From Zobellia nedashkovskayae (GTDB lineage Bacteria > Bacteroidota > Bacteroidia > Flavobacteriales > Flavobacteriaceae): a stretch of DNA of 64,000 bases. A model generated the notes under the pieces. That model was not told the DNA's origin and did no database searches. It saw only the letters and a program-made list of their open reading frames with translations. The DNA lies in assembly GCF_015330125.1 (NCBI RefSeq), contig NZ_JADDXR010000002.1, positions 2,046,001 through 2,110,000 of the forward strand, given 5' to 3'. Below are positions 18,895-26,647 of this stretch, piece after piece; the first letter of the stretch is position 1, and the number at the start of each line of letters is the position of its first letter. Position numbers and translations under genes: made by a program.

Positions 18895-19524
18895 ATGCCT
18901 ACTCCAGCTATGAAAATAAAAAACTACCTTCTAATTTTCTTTCTTTTGATGGCAGGGTTTGTATTGGCTTCAATCTATATTCCTATAGAAACAGCGTATA
19001 CTTCCGCACCTGTTAATGCACAAGAAAACGAAAAAAAATCAGATGTTGCCTTCCATAAAATGATGGACGTGCTTACGCATCCACGTTGTTTAAACTGCCA
19101 CCCGAGCGATAATATTCCAAAGCAGGGAGAAGAAAGCCATCCTCATTACTTTGATATTGCTAGAGGAGACGATAATGTGGGTTTTGAAGCTACTAAATGT
19201 GCTACCTGTCATCAATCTGAAAACAATCCGTATTCAGGCGCTCCAGGCGCGCCACATTGGTCTCTGGCTCCACATTCTATGCGCTGGCAAGGGCTTGATA
19301 GATTTGAAATCGCACAATCCATGATGGATGGTGAACGTAATGGTGGCCGTTCTCCCGAGGAAATTCTTAAACACTTAACGGAAGATGACTTGGTACTTTG
19401 GGCCTGGGGGCCTGGTGCTAATATTAAAGGTGAGCCTCGTGAACTTCCACCGGTATCCAAAGAAGAATTTATCAGTGCGGTAGAAGCGTGGTTTGAAAGT
19501 GGTCACACCATACCATCCAAATAA
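18895..19524 (+). CDS. Membrane-anchored di-haem cytochrome c, electron acceptor of the molybdenum hydroxylase
   Basis: 209 residues; a second ATG at 18910 would give a shorter, equally plausible N-terminus. A hydrophobic segment (about residues 9-28) exports or anchors it. Two haem-c sites are present: CLNCH (65-69) and CATCH (102-106). The rest has no match to a named enzyme domain. It is followed 16 nt later by the iron-sulfur subunit and then the molybdopterin subunit, so it probably passes electrons from that enzyme to the respiratory chain, as cytochrome partners do for related periplasmic aldehyde dehydrogenases and isoquinoline oxidoreductases. Confidence 0.78.
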   Translation: MPTPAMKIKNYLLIFFLLMAGFVLASIYIPIETAYTSAPVNAQENEKKSDVAFHKMMDVLTHPRCLNCHPSDNIPKQGEESHPHYFDIARGDDNVGFEATKCATCHQSENNPYSGAPGAPHWSLAPHSMRWQGLDRFEIAQSMMDGERNGGRSPEEILKHLTEDDLVLWAWGPGANIKGEPRELPPVSKEEFISAVEAWFESGHTIPSK

Positions 19525-19540
19525 TAGAAAAAAGTCAACT

Positions 19541-20035
19541 ATGAAAATTTCAATGATAGTCAATGGTCAATCTCATGCTATTGAACTTACTGACGAATAC
19601 ACCCCTTTGCTTTGGGTTATTCGTGATATACTTGGGCTAAAAGGGACTAAGTTTGGTTGTGGTAAAGCCGCCTGTGGAGCTTGCACGCTTCATATAGACG
19701 GAGAGGCAGTCCGTTCGTGTTCTTATCCGGTGAAATTCGCAGAAGGAAAAGAAGTCACAACTATTGAAGGTTTAGGAGATGCAGAGAATCCGCATCCTGT
19801 CCAGCAAGCTTGGCTAGAAGAAATAGTGCCTCAGTGTGGGTATTGCCAACCTGGATTTATGATGGCCACTGCAGCGCTATTGAATAAAATTCCGAACCCT
19901 ACAGACGAGGATATCGATAATAATATTATAAATGTTTGTAGATGCGGCACATATTATAGAATGCGGAAAGCCATCCATAAGGCTGCGGATAAACAAAATG
20001 CTATTAATGCAATGAACGAACCAACAAAAGCTTAG
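19541..20035 (+). CDS. [2Fe-2S] subunit of a xanthine-oxidase-family hydroxylase (IorA/CoxS-like)
   Basis: 164 residues from the ATG at 19541; the longer frame with a TTG at 19493 would run back into the cytochrome gene. The plant-type ferredoxin domain carries Cys40, Cys45, Cys48 and Cys60 ([10 protein letters not shown] ... C), and the second helical cluster domain carries Cys99, Cys102, Cys133 and Cys135 (CGYC, CRC). All eight ligands for two [2Fe-2S] clusters are present. The subunit moves electrons from the molybdenum centre of the partner encoded immediately downstream to the cytochrome encoded upstream. Confidence 0.93.
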   Translation: MKISMIVNGQSHAIELTDEYTPLLWVIRDILGLKGTKFGCGKAACGACTLHIDGEAVRSCSYPVKFAEGKEVTTIEGLGDAENPHPVQQAWLEEIVPQCGYCQPGFMMATAALLNKIPNPTDEDIDNNIINVCRCGTYYRMRKAIHKAADKQNAINAMNEPTKA

Positions 20036-20037
20036 TG

Positions 20038-22209
20038 ATGGCAGATAATGAATCCTCAGAAAAGAAGCGTAAGAAGTTATCAAGACGAAAATTTTTAGTC
20101 CGTGGTGGTTTTGGAACCTTAGGAGTACTTGCCGTAGGTACGTATTTATTCAGAAACCCTATTAGAAGAACCATCTTGAAGAAGGTGAATTCAATGGATA
20201 TAGAATACTTGGGCAGTACAGATAATCCTATGTTGTGGTTTGAACTTGGAAAGGATAATGTAGTTATTCTGCATTCTCCAAAAGTAGAAATGGGTCAGGG
20301 TACCTTTACGGGTATAGCCCAAATGGCTGCAGATGAATTAGATGTTCCGTTTGAGAATGTAAAAGTAGTTCATGCTACTACGGATACGGGCAATATTGAT
20401 CAATTTAGCACAGGGGGTAGTACTTCCATTTCTGGATTGTGGCAACCGCTTCGTGAATTAGCGGCAACCTTTCGTGAAATGATGAAGATTGAAGCTGCAA
20501 ATAAATTAGGAGTTTCCATTTCTCAGCTTTCGGTAAAAGATGGTGTTGTTTCTGCAAATGGCGAAAGCCTCACTTATGTCGAAATCTCAGAAGGAGTAAC
20601 CGACTGGACGATTCCTAAAAAACCAATTCTTAAGGACATTAGTAGTTATCGCTTTGTAGGAAAGCCATTGCCAAGAGTAGATTTAGCGGATAAAGTATAC
20701 GGCGCGCCCATGTTTGGGCTGGATGCTGAAATGCCTAATATGTTGTACGGGGCAGTAGTGAGGCCTTCAAAAATAGGGGCGAAGTTTATAAGTGCTACAA
20801 CGGATAAGGCCGAAAAAATGCCCGGAGTGGTGAAGGTTGTTAGTGAGGATGATTTTGTAGGTGTAGTTGCTGAATCTTATATGGAAGCGGAAAATGCCAA
20901 ACAGGCTATTGAGGTGGTATGGGAAACCCCAGACAATTTACAGCAAGATGAGATTGTAGCAATGATGACAGTGGGAAATGGTACCTCTAGCATAATTCAA
21001 AAACAAGGTGCTGCATTAGAAGGTGATGATAAGGTACAGATGGAATTTAGGAGTCCTATTGGTGCACACGCACAAATAGAACCTAACGGTGTTGTCGCTT
21101 ACGTTGAAGCATCTAAGGCTACTATTATGATATCTACTCAGGTAGTTGGTATAACCCGTAAGGAAGTTTCCTCCCGCTTAGGGTGGGATGTAGAAGAGGT
21201 GAATGTAATACCAACATATCTAGGCGGTGGTTTTGGAAGACGACTGCATACGCCACATGCCGTACAAGCGGCAGTAATGTCCAAAGCAGTTGGGAAACCG
21301 GTAAAATATATTTTTAGTAGGGAAGAAGAGTTTCAACATGATATGTTTCGCCCGCCAACCCATCATATTCTTAAAGGGAGTTTAAATGAAAAAGGACTGT
21401 TAAGCGGTCTTGAACACCATTTTGTGAGTGGTGATGTGGGTAATAATTCAGCATTGCTGCCAAATGTGGTTCCTACTATTTTAGGGGCAGATGTAGGTGC
21501 TATTAGAGGCGCATTTATTCAATATACGGGAGTACCTAATCATCGTTCGGTGTATTGGCATGTAGATTTGCCTTTTGCAACGAGTTGGTGGCGTAGTTTA
21601 GGCTTATTGGCTAATACCTTTGCAATTGAAAGCTTTGTTGATGAGATGGCTTTAAAAGCAGGTAAGGATGCTATTGAATTCCGTTTGGCACATGTTAATG
21701 ATGATGAGGCTGGGAAACGGTTAAAGGAGGTTATGCGTACGGCAGGTGAAAAAGCTGGGTATTCAGAGGAAGTTAAAAATGGGAGAGCAATGGGTTTTGC
21801 AGCTTCCGTAGATGCGGGAACACCATGTGCGCATGTAGTTGAGGTTTCTGTGGAGGATAATAATATACGCGTGCATAAAGTAACTGTGGTATTAGATCCT
21901 GGTTTGGCGGTAAACCCAGACCAAATAAGAGCGCAATGCGAAGGCTGTGTGATTATGGGAATGAGCGCGGTTCTTTTCGAACAAATGAAAGTAGTAGATG
22001 GTTCGTTAACACCAACTATTTATGGTCCTTATGAAATGGCTTTAATGAAACACGCTCCAAGAGAAATTGATGTGGTATTGTTGCAAGGTAAAGATACACC
22101 AGGTGCCGTTGGTGAACCACCATTGGGCCCAATAGGAGCTGCGATAGCCAATGCGGTACGCAGATTGACTGGGAAACGGCTGCAATCTATGCCATTAAAA
22201 TTGACCTAG
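20038..22209 (+). CDS. Molybdopterin-binding large subunit, isoquinoline-1-oxidoreductase type (IorB-like), Tat-exported
   Basis: 723 residues from the ATG at 20038, two bases after the small-subunit stop. A twin-arginine signal is clear (KKLSRRKFLVRGGFGTLGV; Arg16-Arg17), so the folded complex is exported to the periplasm. The fold is the two-part IorB form without an FAD domain. Landmarks are EMGQGTFTGIAQMAADEL, YLGGGFGRRLH and the C-terminal GAVGEPPLGP, whose Glu is the catalytic base of the family. Substrate is not decidable: aldehydes and N-heterocycles are typical. The last 78 nt have a diverged copy at 25707-25784, on the far side of three glycan genes, and no terminator follows the gene itself. 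Confidence 0.92.
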   Translation: MADNESSEKKRKKLSRRKFLVRGGFGTLGVLAVGTYLFRNPIRRTILKKVNSMDIEYLGSTDNPMLWFELGKDNVVILHSPKVEMGQGTFTGIAQMAADELDVPFENVKVVHATTDTGNIDQFSTGGSTSISGLWQPLRELAATFREMMKIEAANKLGVSISQLSVKDGVVSANGESLTYVEISEGVTDWTIPKKPILKDISSYRFVGKPLPRVDLADKVYGAPMFGLDAEMPNMLYGAVVRPSKIGAKFISATTDKAEKMPGVVKVVSEDDFVGVVAESYMEAENAKQAIEVVWETPDNLQQDEIVAMMTVGNGTSSIIQKQGAALEGDDKVQMEFRSPIGAHAQIEPNGVVAYVEASKATIMISTQVVGITRKEVSSRLGWDVEEVNVIPTYLGGGFGRRLHTPHAVQAAVMSKAVGKPVKYIFSREEEFQHDMFRPPTHHILKGSLNEKGLLSGLEHHFVSGDVGNNSALLPNVVPTILGADVGAIRGAFIQYTGVPNHRSVYWHVDLPFATSWWRSLGLLANTFAIESFVDEMALKAGKDAIEFRLAHVNDDEAGKRLKEVMRTAGEKAGYSEEVKNGRAMGFAASVDAGTPCAHVVEVSVEDNNIRVHKVTVVLDPGLAVNPDQIRAQCEGCVIMGMSAVLFEQMKVVDGSLTPTIYGPYEMALMKHAPREIDVVLLQGKDTPGAVGEPPLGPIGAAIANAVRRLTGKRLQSMPLKLT

Positions 22210-22313
22210 TTTAAATTTCTATCGTTTAAAGTTTTTAGAAGAGATTTTGTTAATTTTTAGAATGTTTAAACCCTATATTTCAAACTACAAAATTACAGGG
22301 AATTGTACGTATC

Positions 22314-23633
22314 ATGAAGCAGCTTGCCGAGAAACTCCGAAATAAAATCTTTTGGTCATTAGATGCTCTTAAAAGAGGTAAACTTATTGCGCATTATAGG
22401 GATATTGCCCAAATATTGGAAAATTATGATACGCCGGAGTCCCAGAAAAGAAGGGCGAATCTTCTAAAACAGCTTTTAAATCATGCTTCTGATACTACGG
22501 AGTTTTACAAAGAGTATAAAAACCTTGAGAATCTTGAGGATTTTCCTGTAATAGATAAGTGTATTATCCGGGACAATTTTGATGCTTTTCAGTCTATAGA
22601 ATACATAGATAAATCTAAACAGAAAGTTTCTACTAGTGGGTCTTCTGGCACTCCGTTCATGGTATATCAAAATAGCAATAAAGTAATCAGAAACCGAGCG
22701 GATACTATTTATCTTCAAGGCATAGTAGGCTTCAAGATTGGATATCGCCTGTACTATATCCGTCAATGGTTAGAAAAATATCGGTTGAATAACTTGACGC
22801 GAAGAATGCGCAATATAGAGATGGTCAACGTAGCGGATTTCTCTGATAATTATTTAGAAAAACTTATAACAACCCTAAGAAAAGATACCTCAACTAAGGT
22901 GCTTTTAAGTTATTCATCAGCCTTGCGGGAAATCTGCAATTATCTTGAGCGTGTAAGTGCAAAACCTATTGAAACTAATATTTCATCTATAATTGCCATG
23001 GCAGAAGGTTTAAGCGATGATACAAGAGACAAACTCATAAAGTATTTCAATACAAACGTGTACTTACGTTACTCGAACCAAGAAAATGGTATTTTATCAC
23101 TACAACTCTCTAAAATAAATAACAGTTTACAGATAAACTGGGCTAGCTATTTTATTGAAATTCTTCATCCTGAAAAAGATATTCCAGTGGAGTATGGGGA
23201 ATTGGGTAGGGTAGTGGTTACTGATTTATTCAACTATTGCACCCCTTTTATTCGATATGATACAGGTGATTTTGCCATAATGACCCAAGATGGTGGCTTC
23301 TTCAAAGGATCTCCTGTTTTTTTAAGGGTTGAGGGTAGGAAAATGGATATTATTTATAATACTCAAGGTCTTGTAATATCCGGTTACAACATTCATCACT
23401 TGGAATCGTATCCTGATATAAAACAATTTCAATTTGTTCAAGAAGACCGGGCAAAATATCGTATAAAGCTGGTGACAGAAAATCGTCTGAAAAGTGAAGA
23501 GATAATTATTAATCACTTCAAGACCTTTTTAGGAACTGATGCAAGCATAGAAATAGTTTATGTTGAAGAAATAAAACAGCTTGCATCTGGTAAAAGAAGA
23601 TTAATTATAAATAATTATCAAAAAGGTAACTGA
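22314..23633 (+). CDS. CapK-like phenylacetate-CoA-ligase-family adenylating protein
   Basis: 439 residues. The ATP-binding loop of the adenylate-forming superfamily is present (VSTSGSSGTPFMVYQN near residue 110), as are a second motif FIRYDTGDFA near 305 and the hinge-like C-terminal subdomain beginning VEGRKMDII. This is the PaaK/CapK group, whose members next to capsule genes are thought to activate acids for transfer to sugars rather than degrade phenylacetate. It is the first of three plus-strand genes (with a sugar transferase and an ATP-grasp ligase) that appear to form an inserted glycan cassette. Exact substrate unknown. Confidence 0.82.
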   Translation: MKQLAEKLRNKIFWSLDALKRGKLIAHYRDIAQILENYDTPESQKRRANLLKQLLNHASDTTEFYKEYKNLENLEDFPVIDKCIIRDNFDAFQSIEYIDKSKQKVSTSGSSGTPFMVYQNSNKVIRNRADTIYLQGIVGFKIGYRLYYIRQWLEKYRLNNLTRRMRNIEMVNVADFSDNYLEKLITTLRKDTSTKVLLSYSSALREICNYLERVSAKPIETNISSIIAMAEGLSDDTRDKLIKYFNTNVYLRYSNQENGILSLQLSKINNSLQINWASYFIEILHPEKDIPVEYGELGRVVVTDLFNYCTPFIRYDTGDFAIMTQDGGFFKGSPVFLRVEGRKMDIIYNTQGLVISGYNIHHLESYPDIKQFQFVQEDRAKYRIKLVTENRLKSEEIIINHFKTFLGTDASIEIVYVEEIKQLASGKRRLIINNYQKGN

Positions 23634-23720
23634 TGTAAAGAGTAATTTTTAATTGAAATGCGTTAATTTATTAAGAGTTAAGACGATAATTTTAAATGAT
23701 AATACCCATCCAATATAATA

Positions 23721-24350
23721 ATGTATAAAACCTTTATTAAACCCTTCTTCGACTTTTGCGTTGCTCTTACTGCGTTAGTTTTGCTTTCGCTAATCTTTAT
23801 TGTAATATATTGTATTTTAAAGTTTGGTAAGAATCAAGAGCCTTTGTTTTATCAACCCAGACCCGGAAAGAAGGAGGAGGTTTTCTATATAATTAAGTTT
23901 AAAACAATGTCAGATGAAAAAAACTTAAAGGGAGAACTTTTACCTGATGATAAAAGACTTACCCGTATAGGTGCATTAATGCGAAAAACATCGTTAGATG
24001 AAATTCCTCAACTCATAAATGTTCTAAAAGGAGATATGAGTTTGGTTGGGCCAAGACCCTTGCGAGTAAGGTATTTGCCTTATTATTCATCTAGAGAAAA
24101 TTTGAGGCATGATGTAAAACCTGGTATTACCGGTCTTGCCCAAGTTTCTGGTAGAAACGGCATATCTTGGGACCTTAGATTGGAACTTGATGCAGCGTAC
24201 ACAGAGAAAATGAGCTTTTTATTTGACTGTAAAATTCTTTTAAAGACTTTGGTCAAAGTTTTTGATAGTTCGGTTGTTGAATTTTCCGATGGGCCTGATA
24301 GTTTAGATGAGTATAGAAGTGATAAAGTAAAACATAGTTCTATAGAATAA
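23721..24350 (+). CDS. Membrane sugar-phosphate transferase (PglC/short WcaJ type)
   Basis: 209 residues. One N-terminal membrane segment (about residues 8-32) is followed by the catalytic domain of the bacterial sugar transferase family: KFKTM, RIGALMRKTSLDEIPQLINV with the catalytic Asp-Glu pair, MSLVGPRPL, and PGITGLAQVSGRNGISW. These monotopic enzymes load the first sugar phosphate on undecaprenyl phosphate. Length fits the minimal PglC-type core. The genome also encodes a longer family member at 52262-53617 for the main exopolysaccharide, so this copy probably starts a different glycan. Confidence 0.92.
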   Translation: MYKTFIKPFFDFCVALTALVLLSLIFIVIYCILKFGKNQEPLFYQPRPGKKEEVFYIIKFKTMSDEKNLKGELLPDDKRLTRIGALMRKTSLDEIPQLINVLKGDMSLVGPRPLRVRYLPYYSSRENLRHDVKPGITGLAQVSGRNGISWDLRLELDAAYTEKMSFLFDCKILLKTLVKVFDSSVVEFSDGPDSLDEYRSDKVKHSSIE

Positions 24351-24472
24351 TAGGGTGTAGACTATTTTTTTTGGCTTATTTTTTTTACAATAAATTTAGC
24401 TAAATATTTAATTTAGAAGGATTTAGTAATTGACGCTTTAGTAATAAAAATTTTTATTTTTTCACTCTTGTT

Positions 24473-24546
24473 TAATTTTGACGTAGTGTAGTATAATCTA
24501 GATTAATCAAACTCTTTTGGGGAATTCCATATACGGAAACATCCCC
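24473..24546 (+). promoter_or_regulatory. Promoter and structured leader of the ATP-grasp gene
   Basis: TAATTTTG at 24473-24480 matches the -7 consensus. It is followed by a perfect 12-nt palindrome TAATCTAGATTA (24494-24505) and by an imperfect hairpin (24519-24546) in which GGGGA pairs with TCCCC and TTCC with GGAA. The ATG lies 37 nt after the hairpin. The palindrome could be an operator and the hairpin an mRNA leader structure; no regulator is identifiable. The preceding gene may end in a weak terminator (AATAG / CTATT stem and T run, 24349-24372). Confidence 0.4.
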
Positions 24547-24582
24547 TTTATTCCCAAACTTCGTATTAAATAAAACTAGATT

Positions 24583-25626
24583 ATGAATATTTTATTTACC
24601 TGCGCTGGCAGAAGAAATTATTTGATAGATTATTTCAAAAAAGAAATTGGCGGCAATGGTAAAATTATCGTTGTAGATTCTGATTATACAGCCCCTGCGC
24701 TTGCTGCTGGCGATGTAGCAATTAAGATGCCATCTCTATATCACCCTGATTATTTGAGCGTTCTCAATAATGTCATAAGAGATTATAATGTTGATTTAGT
24801 TATTCCTCTAAACGATCTTGAGCTGCTTTTAATGTCCGAAAATAAAGAGCTCTTGGAAGCGCATAGGGCCAAGGTTGTTGTTTCCGAAGCAAACATTATA
24901 TCCTTCTGTGCGGACAAATGGCAAACTTATAATTTTTTCAAAGACTTGAGCATAAAGACACCTCTTTCGTTTCTAAAGATAGAGGATGTAGTGGAAGCCT
25001 TATCTAAGAAAATTTTGAGTTATCCAATTATATTAAAGCCTAGGTGGGGCTCTGGTTCTATAGGTATAGAGGAAGTCCGTAGTGAAGAAGAATTGTACTA
25101 TGCTTATAAGTTGCTTTTAATCAAAATTAAGAGGTCGGTTATAGCCAATATGCACGATGATGATTTTGTTGATACGATAATTTTTCAAGAAAAAATAGTT
25201 GGTCAAGAGTATGGTGTGGATATACTCAATGATTTCAATGGAAATTACTATAGCGCATTCGTAAGAAAAAAGTTGGCTATGCGTGCAGGAGAAACCGATA
25301 AGGCCATAACTGTCATAGATAATAAATTTTTAGAAATAGCCCAAAAATTGGGAGAGTCTACAAAGCATATTGGAATTATGGACTGTGATTTTTTTGTTGT
25401 GGATAATGAAATTTATTTCTTGGAAATGAACCCTAGGTTTGGTGGAGGATATCCCTTTTCGCACGAGGCCGGTGTAAACATACCTGCTATATACCTTGCA
25501 TGGTTGCGAGGTGATTTGGATATATCAAAATACATAGACTATAGACCAGGTTGTATATTTTCTAAATATGATAGGATTATTAAAGTCGTGGAACAAGAAA
25601 AACTCAATTCCTACCCTCCAGCGTAA
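24583..25626 (+). CDS. ATP-grasp carboxylate-amine ligase of a glycan cassette
   Basis: 347 residues. The N-terminus MNILFTCAGRRNYLIDYF is a Rossmann-like pre-ATP-grasp domain, followed by the ATP-grasp fold from about residue 110: YPIILKPRWGSGSIG supplies the ATP-binding lysine and glycine loop, and YFLEMNPRFGGGYP near 285 has the Glu and Asn that bind magnesium. Such carbamoyl-phosphate-synthase-like ligases in capsule loci are thought to couple amino acids or other amines to sugar acids. With the CapK-like and sugar transferase genes it forms a three-gene unit. The actual bond formed is not known. Confidence 0.85.
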   Translation: MNILFTCAGRRNYLIDYFKKEIGGNGKIIVVDSDYTAPALAAGDVAIKMPSLYHPDYLSVLNNVIRDYNVDLVIPLNDLELLLMSENKELLEAHRAKVVVSEANIISFCADKWQTYNFFKDLSIKTPLSFLKIEDVVEALSKKILSYPIILKPRWGSGSIGIEEVRSEEELYYAYKLLLIKIKRSVIANMHDDDFVDTIIFQEKIVGQEYGVDILNDFNGNYYSAFVRKKLAMRAGETDKAITVIDNKFLEIAQKLGESTKHIGIMDCDFFVVDNEIYFLEMNPRFGGGYPFSHEAGVNIPAIYLAWLRGDLDISKYIDYRPGCIFSKYDRIIKVVEQEKLNSYPPA

Positions 25627-25706
25627 AATAAAAAAATATTATTTATGCATCGTATAATGTAAGCTCTGCACATTTTACTCTTCCCCTATTTAATTTTTGA
25701 GATATT

Positions 25707-25784
25707 ATTGGAGCGGCAATTGCCAATGGCGTAAGAAGGTTGACCGGTAAACGCTTGCAATCTATGCCATTAAAATTGACCTGA
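25707..25784 (+). pseudogene. Remnant: second 3' end of the molybdenum hydroxylase large-subunit gene
   Basis: The 78 nt encode 25 codons plus a stop that match the last 25 residues of the gene ending at 22209 except for one Ala-to-Gly change. At DNA level 15 of 78 positions differ, nearly all silent, while a 27-nt run at the end is identical and the TTTAAA after the stop is shared. No coding continuation is found upstream. It is therefore an orphan gene tail with a separate evolutionary history, directly ahead of an intrinsic terminator. Confidence 0.88.
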
Positions 25785-25795
25785 TTTAAAGACAT

Positions 25796-25828
25796 AAAAA
25801 AAGGCTTCCAAGAAATTGGAAGCCTTTT
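25796..25828 (+). terminator. Strong intrinsic terminator after the orphan gene tail
   Basis: A perfect 13-bp stem (AAAAGGCTTCCAA / TTGGAAGCCTTTT) closes on a GAAA tetraloop, with A and T runs on both sides, so it can act in either direction. Its place just behind the orphan gene end suggests that it once terminated the cytochrome / molybdenum hydroxylase operon. Confidence 0.9.
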
Positions 25829-25834
25829 AGCTTT

Positions 25835-25852
25835 AGTGATGGCACTAGGATT
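25835..25852. repeat. 18-bp direct repeat of the tRNA-Arg 3' end (distal copy)
   Basis: The sequence AGTGATGGCACTAGGATT occurs here and again at 26008-26025, where it is the 3' acceptor and T-arm part of tRNA-Arg plus two flanking bases. Copies of a tRNA 3' end are what site-specific integration leaves behind. Only 155 nt separate the copies. Confidence 0.75.
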
Positions 25853-26007
25853 ACCTCTGGTTTTCCTAGGCGGCTCAATGTTGCAAATTATAAACCACGA
25901 GCTATCGCTCTGGTTCTTCGGTTTATTCCAAGATTACAAGACCGTTGGTCTTGCATCTTTCCATAAAACAAAGAACCACGCCAAAAGGGGCGTGGTTACT
26001 TATTTAA
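25853..26007. other. Hairpin-rich segment between the tRNA repeats
   Basis: No gene fits. Four inverted repeats fill the segment: 25845-25869 (CTAGGATTACC with GGTTTTCCTAG, two mismatches), 25893-25915 (AACCACGAGC with GCTCTGGTT, imperfect), 25937-25953 (CAAGACC GTT GGTCTTG, perfect) and 25974-25997 (AACCACGCC with GGCGTGGTT, perfect 9 bp). The last, read on the minus strand, is followed by a T-rich run and probably terminates the tRNA transcript. The others are unexplained. Confidence 0.6.
25962..25997 (-). terminator. Probable terminator of the tRNA-Arg transcript
   Basis: On the minus strand a perfect 9-bp stem AACCACGCC / GGCGTGGTT with a 6-nt loop is followed by CTTTGTTTT. It lies just behind the tRNA 3' end. 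Confidence 0.6.
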
Positions 26008-26009
26008 AG

Positions 26010-26083
<74 letters not shown>

Positions 26084-26247
26084 ATTTTTAAAGCGGTGCA
26101 AAGATAGTTTATTTTCTTAGAAAAATAACCCACAAAAGTTCAAAAAATATACTTTTTATTTAAAAAAAGAAACTCAGCAAACTTAGAACGCTAGGTTTGA
26201 AAGTGTTTGCAGTGCGAAAAAAGAAAGTTTTTTTCCGGTAACTAAAA

Positions 26248-26643
26248 TTATTTAGAATTTTCCAGTTTTGCTTTTAATAGTTTTTGCCTTATGATTTCAA
26301 ATTCCTTGTTGAGTTCGTACTCATCAATAGGTTTTCTGAGAATGTGAAGAGGTTCCGTGTTTTTTGCATTTTCTAAGGTGGTGTAATCTGAATTTCCAGT
26401 TATGTATACGAAAGGGGTTTTATATTTTTCTTTTAATATCATAGCCGTCTCAATACCATTTAGTGCTCCAGAAAGACCAATGTCCAGAAGAACCACATCT
26501 GGCATATATTGTTCTATCATGTTTAGGGCATCTTCGCCATTATCAGCAGTTTTAACTTTAGTTTTACCTGCATTGGTAATGATGTGCTCTAAGAACATTT
26601 GAATAATCAGGTTGTCTTCTACTATTAGGACTTTTAGTTTCAT
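26248..26643 (-). CDS. Single-domain response regulator
   Basis: 131 residues from the ATG at 26643; a TTG 21 nt upstream lies inside the kinase gene. This is a receiver domain only: acidic pair Glu9-Asp10, phospho-acceptor Asp54 (DVVLLDIGL), Thr82 (YITGNSD) and Lys104 (LRKP). There is no output domain, so it must act by protein contact or as a phosphate shuttle. It starts 4 nt after the stop of the sensor kinase gene and is certainly co-expressed with it. Confidence 0.93.
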   Translation of the reverse strand: MKLKVLIVEDNLIIQMFLEHIITNAGKTKVKTADNGEDALNMIEQYMPDVVLLDIGLSGALNGIETAMILKEKYKTPFVYITGNSDYTTLENAKNTEPLHILRKPIDEYELNKEFEIIRQKLLKAKLENSK

Positions 26644-26647
26644 AGTA

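Noticed and set aside
25704..25784. Small independent gene in the orphan tail
   Set aside because: There is no start codon or upstream coding sequence in frame; it is explained as a copy of the end of the hydroxylase gene.
25853..26007. CRISPR-like repeat array near the tRNA
   Set aside because: The hairpins are different from one another and there is no regular spacer-repeat period.
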